Counted from the stretch's first letter, positions 13,392 to 21,903 are shown. The stretch is DNA of 33,248 nucleotides from Nitrospinae bacterium RIFCSPLOWO2_12_FULL_45_22 (GCA_001803565.1 MHDQ01000302.1:1-33248); one strand, 5' to 3'. Program-made: numbers and translations. The notes: a model not told the origin generated them from the letters alone.

Positions 13392-15092
13392 ATGATTAAG
13401 AAGATGCTTATTAATGCCTCTGAGCCAGAAGAGAGCCGGGTAGCGATTATAGAAGATGGTTTATTACAGGAGCTGGATACTGAGGTAGCTACCCGGGAAC
13501 AGATCAGAGGTAATATCTATAAAGGGATTATAACTCATATTCAGCCGGGTCTCCAGGCTGCATTTGTGGATTATGGAGGGAATAAGGCCGGGTTTTTACC
13601 TATGGGCGAGATCCATCCCCAGTTCTATCTTCCGGGGACTACTGCTGATAATGTAGGCCGGCGACCACGGATTCAGGAGCTTATTAAAGAGGGCCAGGAG
13701 ATTCTACTACAAGTAGTTAAGGCAGAGATGGGGAGTAAAGGAGCGGCTTTAACTACTTATGTCTCTCTGCCTGGGAGATACCTGGTACTAATGCCGGGGA
13801 GTGATACCAGTGGTATTTCCCGAAAGATTGAGGATGAAGCCCAGCGTACCAGGTTGCGGGAAATCATGCAGCAACTGAATCCCCCACCCGATATAGGGTT
13901 TATTGTCCGGACGGCTGGATTGGATCGCGCTAAGAATGAACTCTCCCGGGACTTTCATTACCTTTATCGCCTCTGGCAAAATATCTGGGCTGAGTACCAG
14001 AAACAATCTGCCCCATCCCTCATCTATCAAGAAAGGGACTTAATTACCCGGACTATCCGGGACTATTTTACCCCGGATATCCAGGAAATATTGGTAGATA
14101 ACCCAGAGGTTTATAGGCAGGTAAAGAATTTTTTACAGTTGATGATGCCGCGGTACCAAAAGAAGGTTAAGTTATATCACGAAAAACGGCCTCTATTTTC
14201 CAAATATAACCTGGAGGAGCAGATAGAGAGTATTTATCAGCGTAAGGTTCTGTTAAAATCTGGCGGGTCTATAGTTATTGATGTGACCGAAGCCCTGGTG
14301 GCTATTGATGTAAACTCTGGCCGCTACCGACCCCAGAAAGGGATAGAAGAAACGGCCTATAGGACTAACTTAGAGGCCGCTAAAGAGATTGCTCACCAGT
14401 TACGTCTCAGAGATTTAGGGGGTATTATAGTGGTAGACTTTATTGATATGAAGGACCGGGGCCATATGTTAGAAGTAGAGAGAGTATTCAGGCAGGCCGT
14501 AAAACGGGACAAGGCCCGCATCCATGTTTCTAGAATATCCAAATTTGGTCTGTTAGAACTGTCTAGACAACGGCTAAAGACCGGCATCCGAGAAATCAAT
14601 TATTCCCCTTGTAGCCAGTGCAATGGTCTAGGGGTGATAAGAACGCCGGAAGCAGCGGCCTTATCTATTCTCCGGAAAATAAAGGCTAAGGCAGTAAAAG
14701 GGGACCTTATGACCATTAAAGGGGTGCTCAGTACCGACGTGGCTTTTTATCTCCTCAATCAAAAACGGGAAGAGCTCTCTTCCTTAGAAGAGGAGTATGA
14801 CTTGCAAATCCATTTGTCAGGAGACCCTGGGGTCTCAACTCATGAGGTCAGGCTGGAATTTATTAAGCGACCTACCCCCGAAGCAGAAGTACCCTTGTTT
14901 TCCACTGAAAGAGGAGAGACTCCGGAGAGATTCACCCCTGCAGTTGAGTCAGTGCCTTCTGAAGCCCATCTTACTTCATTATCTTCCCCAGAAGAAAGAC
15001 AAGGAGAGACAATTAGTCAAGAAGATGTCACTAAAGAAGAAACCAGAGGCCCTTTGAACCGGCTTTGGTTCTGGCGGGTAAAAAAGGCATGA
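13392..15092 (+). CDS. rng: Ribonuclease G/E family endoribonuclease
   Basis: About 566 residues. The start reads MIKKMLINASEPEESRVAIIEDG, the normal RNase E/G beginning, so I chose the ATG at 13392 over the TTG at 13356. An S1-like RNA-binding domain follows (GNIYKGIITHIQPGLQAAFVDYG). The catalytic domain shows the two Mg-binding regions DVNSGRYRP and IIVVDFIDM and the long TNLEAAKEIAHQLRLRDLGG helix. The zinc-link CSQCNGLG marks the end of the conserved core. The enzyme cleaves single-stranded RNA in rRNA maturation and mRNA decay (family knowledge). The last about 60 residues are acidic and poorly conserved, and there is no long RNase E scaffold tail, so G is the better label. It is convergent with tsaD. 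Confidence 0.93.
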   Translation: MIKKMLINASEPEESRVAIIEDGLLQELDTEVATREQIRGNIYKGIITHIQPGLQAAFVDYGGNKAGFLPMGEIHPQFYLPGTTADNVGRRPRIQELIKEGQEILLQVVKAEMGSKGAALTTYVSLPGRYLVLMPGSDTSGISRKIEDEAQRTRLREIMQQLNPPPDIGFIVRTAGLDRAKNELSRDFHYLYRLWQNIWAEYQKQSAPSLIYQERDLITRTIRDYFTPDIQEILVDNPEVYRQVKNFLQLMMPRYQKKVKLYHEKRPLFSKYNLEEQIESIYQRKVLLKSGGSIVIDVTEALVAIDVNSGRYRPQKGIEETAYRTNLEAAKEIAHQLRLRDLGGIIVVDFIDMKDRGHMLEVERVFRQAVKRDKARIHVSRISKFGLLELSRQRLKTGIREINYSPCSQCNGLGVIRTPEAAALSILRKIKAKAVKGDLMTIKGVLSTDVAFYLLNQKREELSSLEEEYDLQIHLSGDPGVSTHEVRLEFIKRPTPEAEVPLFSTERGETPERFTPAVESVPSEAHLTSLSSPEERQGETISQEDVTKEETRGPLNRLWFWRVKKA

Positions 15093-15169
15093 CCATTTAC
15101 TGCTTACTGCCGTACCCAGGAGGTATGTGCGGTGCCAGCCAGTGCTGCCACTACGGCCTACAATCGGAT

Positions 15170-15192
15170 TTGTAGTGGTCGAGCTTGCTCGA
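15170..15192. repeat. Single arm of the GTAGTGG palindromic element
   Basis: TTGTAGTGGTCGAGCTTGCT with a small internal palindrome, matching one arm of the element at 7066-7132. A CCACTAC at 15149-15155 pairs with its GTAGTGG. It lies between the convergent ends of rng and tsaD, where it could act as a bidirectional transcript end. Confidence 0.65.
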
Positions 15193-15204
15193 TCCTAAAG
15201 CAAA

Positions 15205-16227
15205 CTAGGCTAGAGGGAGGTCTGCTACGGCATCTAGTTCTAAATAAGCAGGCGGAGAGGGGGCTGGTATTCCTTCAAGGCCAAATAGATAATAAGCTGC
15301 ACAGGCAATCATGGCGCCATTGTCAGTACAGAGGTAAGGGCTGGGATAATAGACGCGAACATTTGCCTCCTGGCCCTGAGTGATAAATTCTTTCCGCAAT
15401 AGGCTATTACAGGCAACTCCTCCTACTAATATTATCCTATTACTCCCTGTCTGCCGGGCTGCCTCAAAGGTCTTTGCTACCAATACATCTACGACAGCTT
15501 GTTGGAAACTGGCCGCCACATGAGGGATTATCTCCTGTCCAACAGGCGGACCCTTCTTTTTAAGATAGACCGCTACCGCAGTCTTTAGGCCACTAAAGCT
15601 AAAATCCAGGGACCCTTTATTAAGATAGGGCCGGGGGAAAGGTATAGCCTGAGGGTCTCCTTCCCTGGCGCATTTATCTATAATGGGACCACCTGGATAA
15701 CCCAGGGCCAACATTTTCGCTACTTTGTCAAAGGCCTCTCCGGCAGCATCATCCAACGTGGTGCCTAACTGGCAGAAATCACCATGCCCCCTTATCTGGT
15801 ATAGTTCTGTATGTCCGCCGGAGACAACCAGGGCCAGTAGAGGAAAGGATAGTTCCGGGTATTCCAGAAAGACCGAGTAGATATGACCAGCAAGATGATT
15901 TATGCCTACCAGGGGTTTCTTATGGGCATAGGCAATGGCCTTGGCAGTAGATAGGCCAACCAACAGGGCCCCAATGAGCCCCGGCCCGCGAGTAACGGCT
16001 ATCAAGTCTATTTCTGCCAGGGATATTTCGGCGGCTGACAAGGCCTGGTCAATAACCGGGATGATATTTTCTATATGTTTCCGGCAGGCTAATTCTGGCA
16101 CAACACCGCCATATTTGCTATGCACTTCCAACTGGGAAGCAACTATATTAGATAGTATTTGCCTACCGTCTTTTATTACTGCCGCAGCCGTCTCATCACA
16201 AGAAGTCTCTATCCCTAAAATAAGCAT
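15205..16227 (-). CDS. tsaD: tRNA N6-adenosine threonylcarbamoyltransferase TsaD
   Basis: A full-length 340-residue Kae1/TsaD protein. It transfers the threonylcarbamoyl group to A37 of ANN-decoding tRNAs, working with TsaB and TsaE in bacteria (family knowledge). Visible signatures: N-terminal LILGIETSCDETAAAV, the metal-binding pair in GINHLAGH, VVSGGHTELY, LDDAAGEAFDKVAKMLALGYPGGP and the C-terminal VGGVACNSLLRKEF and YLCTDNGAMIA. The partners tsaB and tsaE are not in the window. It runs opposite to its neighbours and is convergent with rng. The 271 bases upstream hold a tRNA-like fragment and the promoter region shared with the HgdB-like gene. Confidence 0.97.
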   Translation of the reverse strand: MLILGIETSCDETAAAVIKDGRQILSNIVASQLEVHSKYGGVVPELACRKHIENIIPVIDQALSAAEISLAEIDLIAVTRGPGLIGALLVGLSTAKAIAYAHKKPLVGINHLAGHIYSVFLEYPELSFPLLALVVSGGHTELYQIRGHGDFCQLGTTLDDAAGEAFDKVAKMLALGYPGGPIIDKCAREGDPQAIPFPRPYLNKGSLDFSFSGLKTAVAVYLKKKGPPVGQEIIPHVAASFQQAVVDVLVAKTFEAARQTGSNRIILVGGVACNSLLRKEFITQGQEANVRVYYPSPYLCTDNGAMIACAAYYLFGLEGIPAPSPPAYLELDAVADLPLA

Positions 16228-16303
16228 TGCCTAAATATCTGAAGTATCGGTTAATATTTCCTGAATGTCTCATCACGGTTCAAACCCTTAAGTCAATGAC
16301 ATT

Positions 16304-16334
16304 GCCTTGCGGCTACCAATTCCGCCACCCCGGC
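16304..16334 (-). other. tRNA-Leu-like 5' fragment (acceptor strand and D-arm only)
   Basis: Read on the minus strand, 16334 to about 16304 gives GCCGGGGTGGCGGAATTGGT followed by AGCCGC, which looks like the 5' acceptor strand and D-arm (stem GCGG/CCGC) of a class II leucine tRNA. The continuation does not fold as an anticodon arm without a mismatch, and no CCCCGGC partner strand or CCA end follows. A GACTTAAGG segment a few bases on recalls a UAA anticodon loop, separated from the D-arm by a short CAATGTCATT insert. It is probably a tRNA remnant, or chance. Confidence 0.35.
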
Positions 16335-16498
16335 CGCCATTTTTTCCCCTAAATTTATACTACTTTTGATCAATGCGGTCAAGGGTTGGTAACTGGACAG
16401 GTTGATCAAACTATTGCAACGGGCAACAAAAAATGGTATGGTGAAATATGATAGGAGGTTCACTATAAAGTAAAGGAATATAGAGAGGAGAAAGAGCG

Positions 16499-17749
16499 AT
16501 GGATACTATTAAGGCTTCCCTTTATGGCTTTCAGCAGAGATTGAAACACCGCCAGGCCCACACGGCTGATCGGAGTCAACAGATATTTTATGAGGTAATG
16601 CTAAAATACTATCAGATGGTGGATAAAGGCAGAGAAGAGGGTCGGCCTCTGGCCTGGGTGGGCCTGGCCCCTGTAGAGATAGTATATGCCATGGATATTT
16701 TGCCCTTTATGCCAGAATTCCAGTGCATGGTAGTAGCCAGTCAGGGGAATATAGCCGGCTATTTCGATGCCTCAGCGGGTTATGGGTTACCAATAGAGAT
16801 CTGCTCCGTACACCGGGCCATGACTGGTATGGATATCCTACAGGAACTACCTAAGCCAGACTTGATACTAAGCTCTGCCTGTGTGTGTGATTCTACCTTG
16901 AAATTCTATGGTACCCGGACTGAGTATCACCAGGTCCCCTCTTATATGTTAGACCTGCCCCACTGGCGTGATGAAGAGGCTATCCAATACCTTACCAAAG
17001 ACCTGGAGGGTATGGTTCATTTCCTGGAAGAGTTTACCGGCAAAAAGATGGATTATGATCGCCTGAAAGAAATTATGCGCCTGTCAAAAGAGGGTTATGA
17101 CCTGTTTTACGAGATTGGAGAGCTCAGAAAAGCCGCCCCCACACCGCTTCGGGCCCGGGAAGCCTTCAGGAATTTTTCGGTATGGGCCTTTATGTTAGGA
17201 AAGCAGGAGGCAATAGACTATTTCCGGGTCATGCGCGATGAGACCAGGCGAAGGGTAGAGAATAAAGAAGGGGCAGTAGCTGACGAAAAGTATAGGATAG
17301 TATGGCTCTATATCCCGCCCAATTATGCCCTTAGTGTCTTTGACTGGATGGAGACAGAATATGGTGCAACAATACCGATGGATGTCTTTAACTTCCTGGG
17401 AGAATTCGAATGGGATCCAGATAAGCCCCTGGAGACCCTGGCCAGAAAAGCTTATTATTCCTTACTGATACGTCAGCTTGGTGGGCCCATAGAGAATGCT
17501 ACCGATGAAGCGGTAAGGATGGTCAAGGAATATAAGGCCGATGGGGCAGTCTGGTTAACCCAAATTGGCTGTAAGCAAGGATGTGCCGTTATCCGTAGGA
17601 TGAAGGATGTCTTACAGGAAGAGCTTGGGGTACCTTTCCTCAGTATGGATGGAGATGTGATAGACCCCTCAGTCTTACCACCCGATGAGTTAAAATCCAA
17701 ATTGGAAGGGTTTTTTGAAATCCTGGAAGACCGGGTAGCGGTTCATTAA
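16499..17749 (+). CDS. 2-hydroxyacyl-CoA dehydratase (HgdB/BcrB-like) family protein
   Basis: 416 residues of the HgdB/BcrC family fold: an N-terminal region with GRPLAWVGLAPVEIVYAMDILPFMPE (the typical start of this family, normally reading P.E...AAG), a conserved Cys region EICSVHRAM and SSACVCDSTLKFY, and a C-terminal half with IPPNYALSVFDWMETEYGATI and QIGCKQGCAVIRRMKDVLQEELGVPFLSMDGDVIDPS. Family members hold a [4Fe-4S] cluster and are paired subunits of radical dehydratases or benzoyl-CoA reductases, driven by a separate ATP-dependent activator (family knowledge). Here there is no second subunit and no activator, so the substrate is unknown and a non-classical role is likely. The start follows GAGAGGAGAAAGAG. 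The next gene begins 2 bases after the stop. Confidence 0.8.
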   Translation: MDTIKASLYGFQQRLKHRQAHTADRSQQIFYEVMLKYYQMVDKGREEGRPLAWVGLAPVEIVYAMDILPFMPEFQCMVVASQGNIAGYFDASAGYGLPIEICSVHRAMTGMDILQELPKPDLILSSACVCDSTLKFYGTRTEYHQVPSYMLDLPHWRDEEAIQYLTKDLEGMVHFLEEFTGKKMDYDRLKEIMRLSKEGYDLFYEIGELRKAAPTPLRAREAFRNFSVWAFMLGKQEAIDYFRVMRDETRRRVENKEGAVADEKYRIVWLYIPPNYALSVFDWMETEYGATIPMDVFNFLGEFEWDPDKPLETLARKAYYSLLIRQLGGPIENATDEAVRMVKEYKADGAVWLTQIGCKQGCAVIRRMKDVLQEELGVPFLSMDGDVIDPSVLPPDELKSKLEGFFEILEDRVAVH

Positions 17750-17750
17750 T

Positions 17751-18383
17751 TTGGAAGGACATCTAATAGAGATTTATCAGCGCCTACTGGATCATTTCGG
17801 ACCCCAGCACTGGTGGCCAGCGGAATCACCTTTTGAAGTATGTATTGGCGCTATATTAACCCAGAATACCGCCTGGCAAAATGTTGAGAAGGCCATAAAG
17901 AACCTGAAAAATAATGGGCTTTTAAGTCCCCAGGGCCTTAAGGATATCCCGGTAGAAGAATTGGCCAGGCTTATTATACCCGCGGGCTATTTCAATGTTA
18001 AGGCCCGGCGGCTGATGGCCTTTATAGATTTTTTGTGGGCGGAGTTTCAGGGCTCTTTAGAAATCATGTTCTCGCTGGACCTAGCCTCTTTGAGGCCCGA
18101 TCTCCTAACGGTTTCTGGCATCGGCCATGAGACGGCGGACTCTATCCTTCTCTATGCCGGTGGTTACCCCATATTTGTCATAGATGCTTATACTAAGCGG
18201 ATTTTTTCCCGCCACCACCTGGGGCCCGAAGATACTGGCTATCACGAGTGGCAACATTACTTCATGGAAAGGCTTTCCCCAGATACAAAGTTATTTAATG
18301 AATACCATGCCTTATTGGTCCGATTAGGGAAAGAGTATTGCCGGAAAGAACCCCGTTGCTCAGATTGTCCCCTCTCCCGGTGA
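17751..18383 (+). CDS. Endonuclease III-family DNA glycosylase, MagIII-like
   Basis: 210 residues starting at a TTG 2 bases after the previous stop; there is no earlier usable ATG. It has the helix-hairpin-helix GPD fold: FEVCIGAILTQNTAWQNVEKAI, then VSGIGHETADSILLYAGGYPIFVIDAYTKRIF. In endonuclease III the hairpin reads GVGRKTAN with a catalytic lysine; here it is GIGHETAD (Lys to Glu), with the catalytic Asp kept in VIDAYTKR. That pattern resembles the MagIII 3-methyladenine glycosylases, which are monofunctional. The C-terminus has only three cysteines of the iron-sulfur loop (CRKEPRCSDC) and stops before the usual fourth, so the cluster may be incomplete. Its stop overlaps the Mut7-C start by one base. 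Confidence 0.85.
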   Translation: MEGHLIEIYQRLLDHFGPQHWWPAESPFEVCIGAILTQNTAWQNVEKAIKNLKNNGLLSPQGLKDIPVEELARLIIPAGYFNVKARRLMAFIDFLWAEFQGSLEIMFSLDLASLRPDLLTVSGIGHETADSILLYAGGYPIFVIDAYTKRIFSRHHLGPEDTGYHEWQHYFMERLSPDTKLFNEYHALLVRLGKEYCRKEPRCSDCPLSR

Positions 18384-18844
18384 TGAAATTTATTGCTGAT
18401 GCACCCTTAGGAAAATTGGTTAAATGGTTACGAATCTTAGGGTATGATACCCTCTACTTCCGAGAGAAGGGTTTAACGAGACTGATAGAGAGGGCTGAGA
18501 GAGAAGATCGTATAATACTTACCCGGAACCGCCACCTAAAAAGGTTGTCAGAAGGGAAAAAGTCCTTGTTCATTACTCAGAACCAGCCTTCTCTCCAGCT
18601 CAGAGAAGTCATCCAGGCTTATAATATAAAGAAGGGTGAAGAGGCCTTTTCGCGGTGCCTGGTCTGCAATCATCCCTTACAAGAGATAGCCAGGAAAGAA
18701 ATAGAAGGAAAAGTGCCAGAATATGTTTATGATACCCAAAATGATTTCTTTACCTGCCCCCAATGCCACCGGATATACTGGCCAGGTACTCACCTCCAGA
18801 GGATGGAGGAGAAGATTGATACTTTATGTTCAGAGGTGGAGTGA
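18383..18844 (+). CDS. Mut7-C RNase-like (PIN-type) domain protein
   Basis: 153 residues from the ATG at 18383, which overlaps the previous stop by one base. The N-terminus FIADAPLGKLVKWLRILGYDTLYF is the Mut7-C signature, with acidic residues near the start and RIILTRNRHL in the middle. A C-terminal zinc ribbon follows: CLVCNHPL and CPQCHRIYWPGTH. Mut7-C domains belong to the PIN-like nuclease superfamily (family knowledge), and most bacterial members are uncharacterised. The gene lies between a DNA glycosylase and endonuclease Q with one-base overlaps on both sides, so it is co-translated with them; a role in nucleic acid repair or turnover is inferred from this. Confidence 0.88.
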   Translation: MKFIADAPLGKLVKWLRILGYDTLYFREKGLTRLIERAEREDRIILTRNRHLKRLSEGKKSLFITQNQPSLQLREVIQAYNIKKGEEAFSRCLVCNHPLQEIARKEIEGKVPEYVYDTQNDFFTCPQCHRIYWPGTHLQRMEEKIDTLCSEVE

Positions 18845-20109
18845 TGGAATTTATTGCCGATTTTCATATCCATTCCAGATATAGTCGGGCTACCAGCCGG
18901 GAAATGCAGGTAGAAAACCTGGCTGAGACAGCCAGTAAAAAAGGTATTACCCTATTAGGTACGGGCGATTTTACTCATCCTCTCTACCTGGCCGAACTGA
19001 AGGCCAAACTGAAACCGGCTGGCAATGGTCTGTATTCCTTAAATAAAGGGGGGGATGAAACCCGCTTTATCTTGACGAGTGAGGTAAGCAATATCTTTAG
19101 CTTCCGGGGAAAGACCCGCAGGATCCATACCCTTATCTTTGCCCCTAGCCTGGAGGTAGTAGAGAAGATTAATGGGAAGCTGAGCAAATGGGGCCGGCTG
19201 GAGGCGGATGGGAGGCCGATTTTTGGCACCCCGGTAAAGGAGCTGGTAAAATTAGTCCTGGATAGCTCACCGGATTGTTTTCTGGTACCGGCCCATGCCT
19301 GGACGCCCTGGTTTTCTCTGTTTGGGTCTAATTCTGGTTTTGATTCTATAGAAGAATGTTTCCAGGAAGAGGCAAAAAATATCAAGACAATAGAGACGGG
19401 GCTCTCTTCTGACCCAGAAATGAATTGGCGTCTCTCGGCCCTGGATAAGATTATTCTAGTCTCTAACTCCGATGCCCATTCTCCCAATAAGCTTGGCCGG
19501 GAAGCTAATGTCTTTCAGGGGCAGTTGGATTATTATGAGATTATCTCCGCTATGCAGCGCCCAACTGCTAATAAGCCTACCCGCTTCCTCTATACTATAG
19601 AATTTTTCCCTGAAGAAGGTAAATACCATTATGACGGACACCGAAACTGTCAGGTGGTTTTGCCACCAACGCAGAGCCTCAAGCTGGATAATATTTGCCC
19701 TAACTGTAGTCAAAAACTCACTATCGGCGTTATGCATCGCGTAGAAGAACTGGCAGATCGGCCAGCCGGCTTTGTCCCTCCAGGGGCCATCCCCACTAAA
19801 CACCTGGTCCCTTTAGCAGAGATCATTGCCGCAGCCCTGGGGTGTGGGACAGAAACTGCCGCAGTAAAGAAAGAATACGATAGGCTAATTTCTATTGCCG
19901 GGACGGAATTCAATATCTTGTTACGGATGGAGGAGAAGGATCTGGCCCGGTTCACACCCCCCAAGATATTGAACGGGATACTTAATGTCCGACAAGGCAA
20001 GGTAGAAGTATCGCCGGGCTATGATGGCGTATATGGAAAAGTGAGTATTACCACCGAAAAAGCCTCTCCCGGAAAAGGGGAGAAGGCGCAACAGATGAGC
20101 CTGTTTTAG
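18844..20109 (+). CDS. Endonuclease Q-type PHP-domain nuclease (TIGR00375 family)
   Basis: 421 residues from the ATG at 18844. The PHP domain shows the metal ligands FHIHSRYSRATS near the N-terminus, GTGDFTHP, PAHAWTPWFSLFGSNSGFDS and NSDAHSP. A zinc-type region follows (NCQVV...CPNCSQKLTIGV), then a helix-hairpin-type C-terminal part (EYDRLISIAGTEFNILLRMEEKDLARF). Endonuclease Q nicks DNA 5' of hypoxanthine, uracil, xanthine and abasic sites; it is best known from Thermococcales and some bacteria. The protein ends GEKAQQMSLF, a clamp-binding type motif (archaeal EndoQ uses a PCNA motif). It is co-translated with the Mut7-C gene (one-base overlap). The N-terminal extension from 18826 would lack a ribosome binding site. 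Confidence 0.9.
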   Translation: MEFIADFHIHSRYSRATSREMQVENLAETASKKGITLLGTGDFTHPLYLAELKAKLKPAGNGLYSLNKGGDETRFILTSEVSNIFSFRGKTRRIHTLIFAPSLEVVEKINGKLSKWGRLEADGRPIFGTPVKELVKLVLDSSPDCFLVPAHAWTPWFSLFGSNSGFDSIEECFQEEAKNIKTIETGLSSDPEMNWRLSALDKIILVSNSDAHSPNKLGREANVFQGQLDYYEIISAMQRPTANKPTRFLYTIEFFPEEGKYHYDGHRNCQVVLPPTQSLKLDNICPNCSQKLTIGVMHRVEELADRPAGFVPPGAIPTKHLVPLAEIIAAALGCGTETAAVKKEYDRLISIAGTEFNILLRMEEKDLARFTPPKILNGILNVRQGKVEVSPGYDGVYGKVSITTEKASPGKGEKAQQMSLF

Positions 20110-20206
20110 CCATTGCAGCAGATGTAGCGGCAGCACCCAGATGGTACCCCGGTACCCTCTGGGTACTGCAAGTAGAAAAAGTCTAGCCGAGAGGCTTGTT
20201 TTCGCT

Positions 20207-21184
20207 ATGCACCAGCCGATAAGAATCCTGAAAGAAAACCGTATCGGGCAGGTATTGCAACCACCCCTTATCCCTTGCCAGCGGAACATACCAGCGGTCA
20301 ATATCGCCCGTGGATGCAGCTTTTCCTGCGTCTATTGCTATGCCCGGGGGTATAGTAATGCGCCAAGAAAGGATGAGGTATATGTTTATTCTAACCTGGC
20401 AGAAAAACTGATTCAGGAATTAGAAAACCCTCGCCGGCGTAAACCCTGGCCCCGCTATGTATCCCTAAATACCTCCACGGATTCCTTCCAGCCCTATGAA
20501 GAGGTACTAGCTATTTCCTGGCAGGTAATGCAACTTCTTCTGCAACGTAATATTGGGATATCTTTGCTTACTAAAGGAGAGATCCCGCCAGAGTTTATCA
20601 CGTTATTCCAGCGATCCAAAGAGCGGGTAGCAGTAGCTATCGGCCTGGTATCTCTGAGCGAGGCATTTAAGACCAGGTACGAACCTGGAGCTGCCTCCAT
20701 AAACGATCGGTTAGATACCATAGCCCGCTTAACCAGAGCGGGGATAAATGTCCGGGTACGACTGGACCCATTAATACCCGGTATAAATGATACCCCAGCC
20801 GAGATAAGGGATTTGTTCCAGGAATTGAGCTGCCGCGGTGTAAACACTGTGTCAGTAAGCTATCTAATGATGCGCCCCGGGATCATGGGGCAAATAAAAA
20901 GAGAATTACCCGCGGTTCATTACAAGCTTTTAGAGGGGTATTTCCAATACCGCCCCCGGAGCTTTATTGCTGCTTCGCAAAATACCCAACTTATCTCCCC
21001 GGTATTGCGGTTAAGAAGATATGAGGAAATAAAGGCCCTGGCCGCGGAACATCAGTTAAAGGTCTTGATCTGTTCCTGTAAGAACCCTGGATTAGCAGCC
21101 GACCTCTGTAGCCAACCGGAGCAAGAATTCTTATCTGCTACCCGACCCTCTAATAATACCCGGCAACTATCCCTCTTTAAATAG
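20207..21184 (+). CDS. SplB-like radical SAM protein with C-terminal clamp-type motif
   Basis: 325 residues from the ATG at 20207 (MHQPIRILKENRIGQVLQPP). The radical SAM cluster motif is C37-x3-C41-x2-C44 in IARGCSFSCVYCYARGY, followed by SLNTSTDSFQPYEE, ISLLTKGEIPPEF, RVAVAIGLVSLSE and RVRLDPLIPGINDTP, which is the layout of SPL/Rv2578c-type DNA photoproduct-lyase-like proteins. Family knowledge: spore photoproduct lyase repairs a thymine dimer adduct; many relatives have unknown substrates. The protein ends RQLSLFK, a very good match to the bacterial beta-clamp motif QL(S/D)LF. It follows endonuclease Q by 98 bases on the same strand. An earlier ATG at 20141 gives an N-terminus with no family match. 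Confidence 0.83.
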   Translation: MHQPIRILKENRIGQVLQPPLIPCQRNIPAVNIARGCSFSCVYCYARGYSNAPRKDEVYVYSNLAEKLIQELENPRRRKPWPRYVSLNTSTDSFQPYEEVLAISWQVMQLLLQRNIGISLLTKGEIPPEFITLFQRSKERVAVAIGLVSLSEAFKTRYEPGAASINDRLDTIARLTRAGINVRVRLDPLIPGINDTPAEIRDLFQELSCRGVNTVSVSYLMMRPGIMGQIKRELPAVHYKLLEGYFQYRPRSFIAASQNTQLISPVLRLRRYEEIKALAAEHQLKVLICSCKNPGLAADLCSQPEQEFLSATRPSNNTRQLSLFK

Positions 21185-21366
21185 TAAATAATTTGTAGTG
21201 GGTTGAAAAAGGAGACACAAATTATACAAATGGGGGAAAATTTGAATCGAGGGAGACAATAGAGTGAAAAAAGACCGGATAAGAAATGTCATTGGAGAAA
21301 GGTTAAAAAATAAATATTAAGCCATGCTCGCAGGCTATAGGCAAAAATATGTTCAGGAATAAAAAC

Positions 21367-21903
21367 CTATTTCTTGGCTCCTTTATCCGGGCCTTTCCTA
21401 TGCCGGTTTTGACCAGGGGGCCAGTCCTCTGAACCCTTCTTGTGAGGGGCTTTACCGTAGGGGGAGGTAACTGATCCCTCCCATCCCTTTTTACCAATTC
21501 CCTTTATACGGTCTCTGGCATGCTTGGCCCTCTTTACCAAAGGGCCTAACTTCAGGCCATTTTCCTTAGCTATCCTGCCAAAGCCCTTCCCACTTTTGAA
21601 TTCTGCTACTATCTCCTCAAAGGTTTTACCTGTTTCTTTAGCCAGGGCATTGGCAATGAAGATTTGGCCATAGCCAAACCCGGTCTCTTCCCTTTGCCGT
21701 TGAATGTTTTCCCTGTCTATACCGAGTTCTTCTGAAACTATTATGATGATATCTTTCAGATCCTGAGGCCTGCGAGACTCTGCCTTATCCAGAATTCCTA
21801 TTACCGTGTCCAGGCCCTGCTCATGATCTTGAGCCAATATCGGAGAGATACCTAGTGATAATAACAAAAGTAGAAGGATACATGCCCTTAATACCATTTT
21901 CAC
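21367..21903 (-). CDS. Unrecognised secreted protein
   Basis: 178 residues from a GTG at 21903, chosen because GGAGG lies 7 bases before it; the ATG at 21897 is possible, and the ATG at 21933 precedes the ribosome binding site. The N-terminus is a signal peptide (VLRACILLLLLLSLGISPILAQ). The mature part is helical and acidic up to about residue 90, then basic, with a glycine/lysine-rich tail (KGSEDWPPGQNRHRKGPDKGAKK). A segment like IFIANALAKETGKTFEEIVAEFKSGKGFGRIAKENGL suggests a small helical domain seen in hypothetical secreted proteins, but I cannot name a family. It is convergent with the SplB-like gene. It is probably outside the Tad operon, because a 321-base repeat-filled gap lies upstream. 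Confidence 0.72.
   Translation of the reverse strand: MKMVLRACILLLLLLSLGISPILAQDHEQGLDTVIGILDKAESRRPQDLKDIIIIVSEELGIDRENIQRQREETGFGYGQIFIANALAKETGKTFEEIVAEFKSGKGFGRIAKENGLKLGPLVKRAKHARDRIKGIGKKGWEGSVTSPYGKAPHKKGSEDWPPGQNRHRKGPDKGAKK

Noticed and set aside
21264-21320. Tiny ORF of 18 codons (VKKDRIRNVIGERLKNKY) after the SplB-like gene
   Set aside because: It has a plausible ribosome binding site (GAGGGAG), but it is too short and has no recognised match; it may be a gene remnant.
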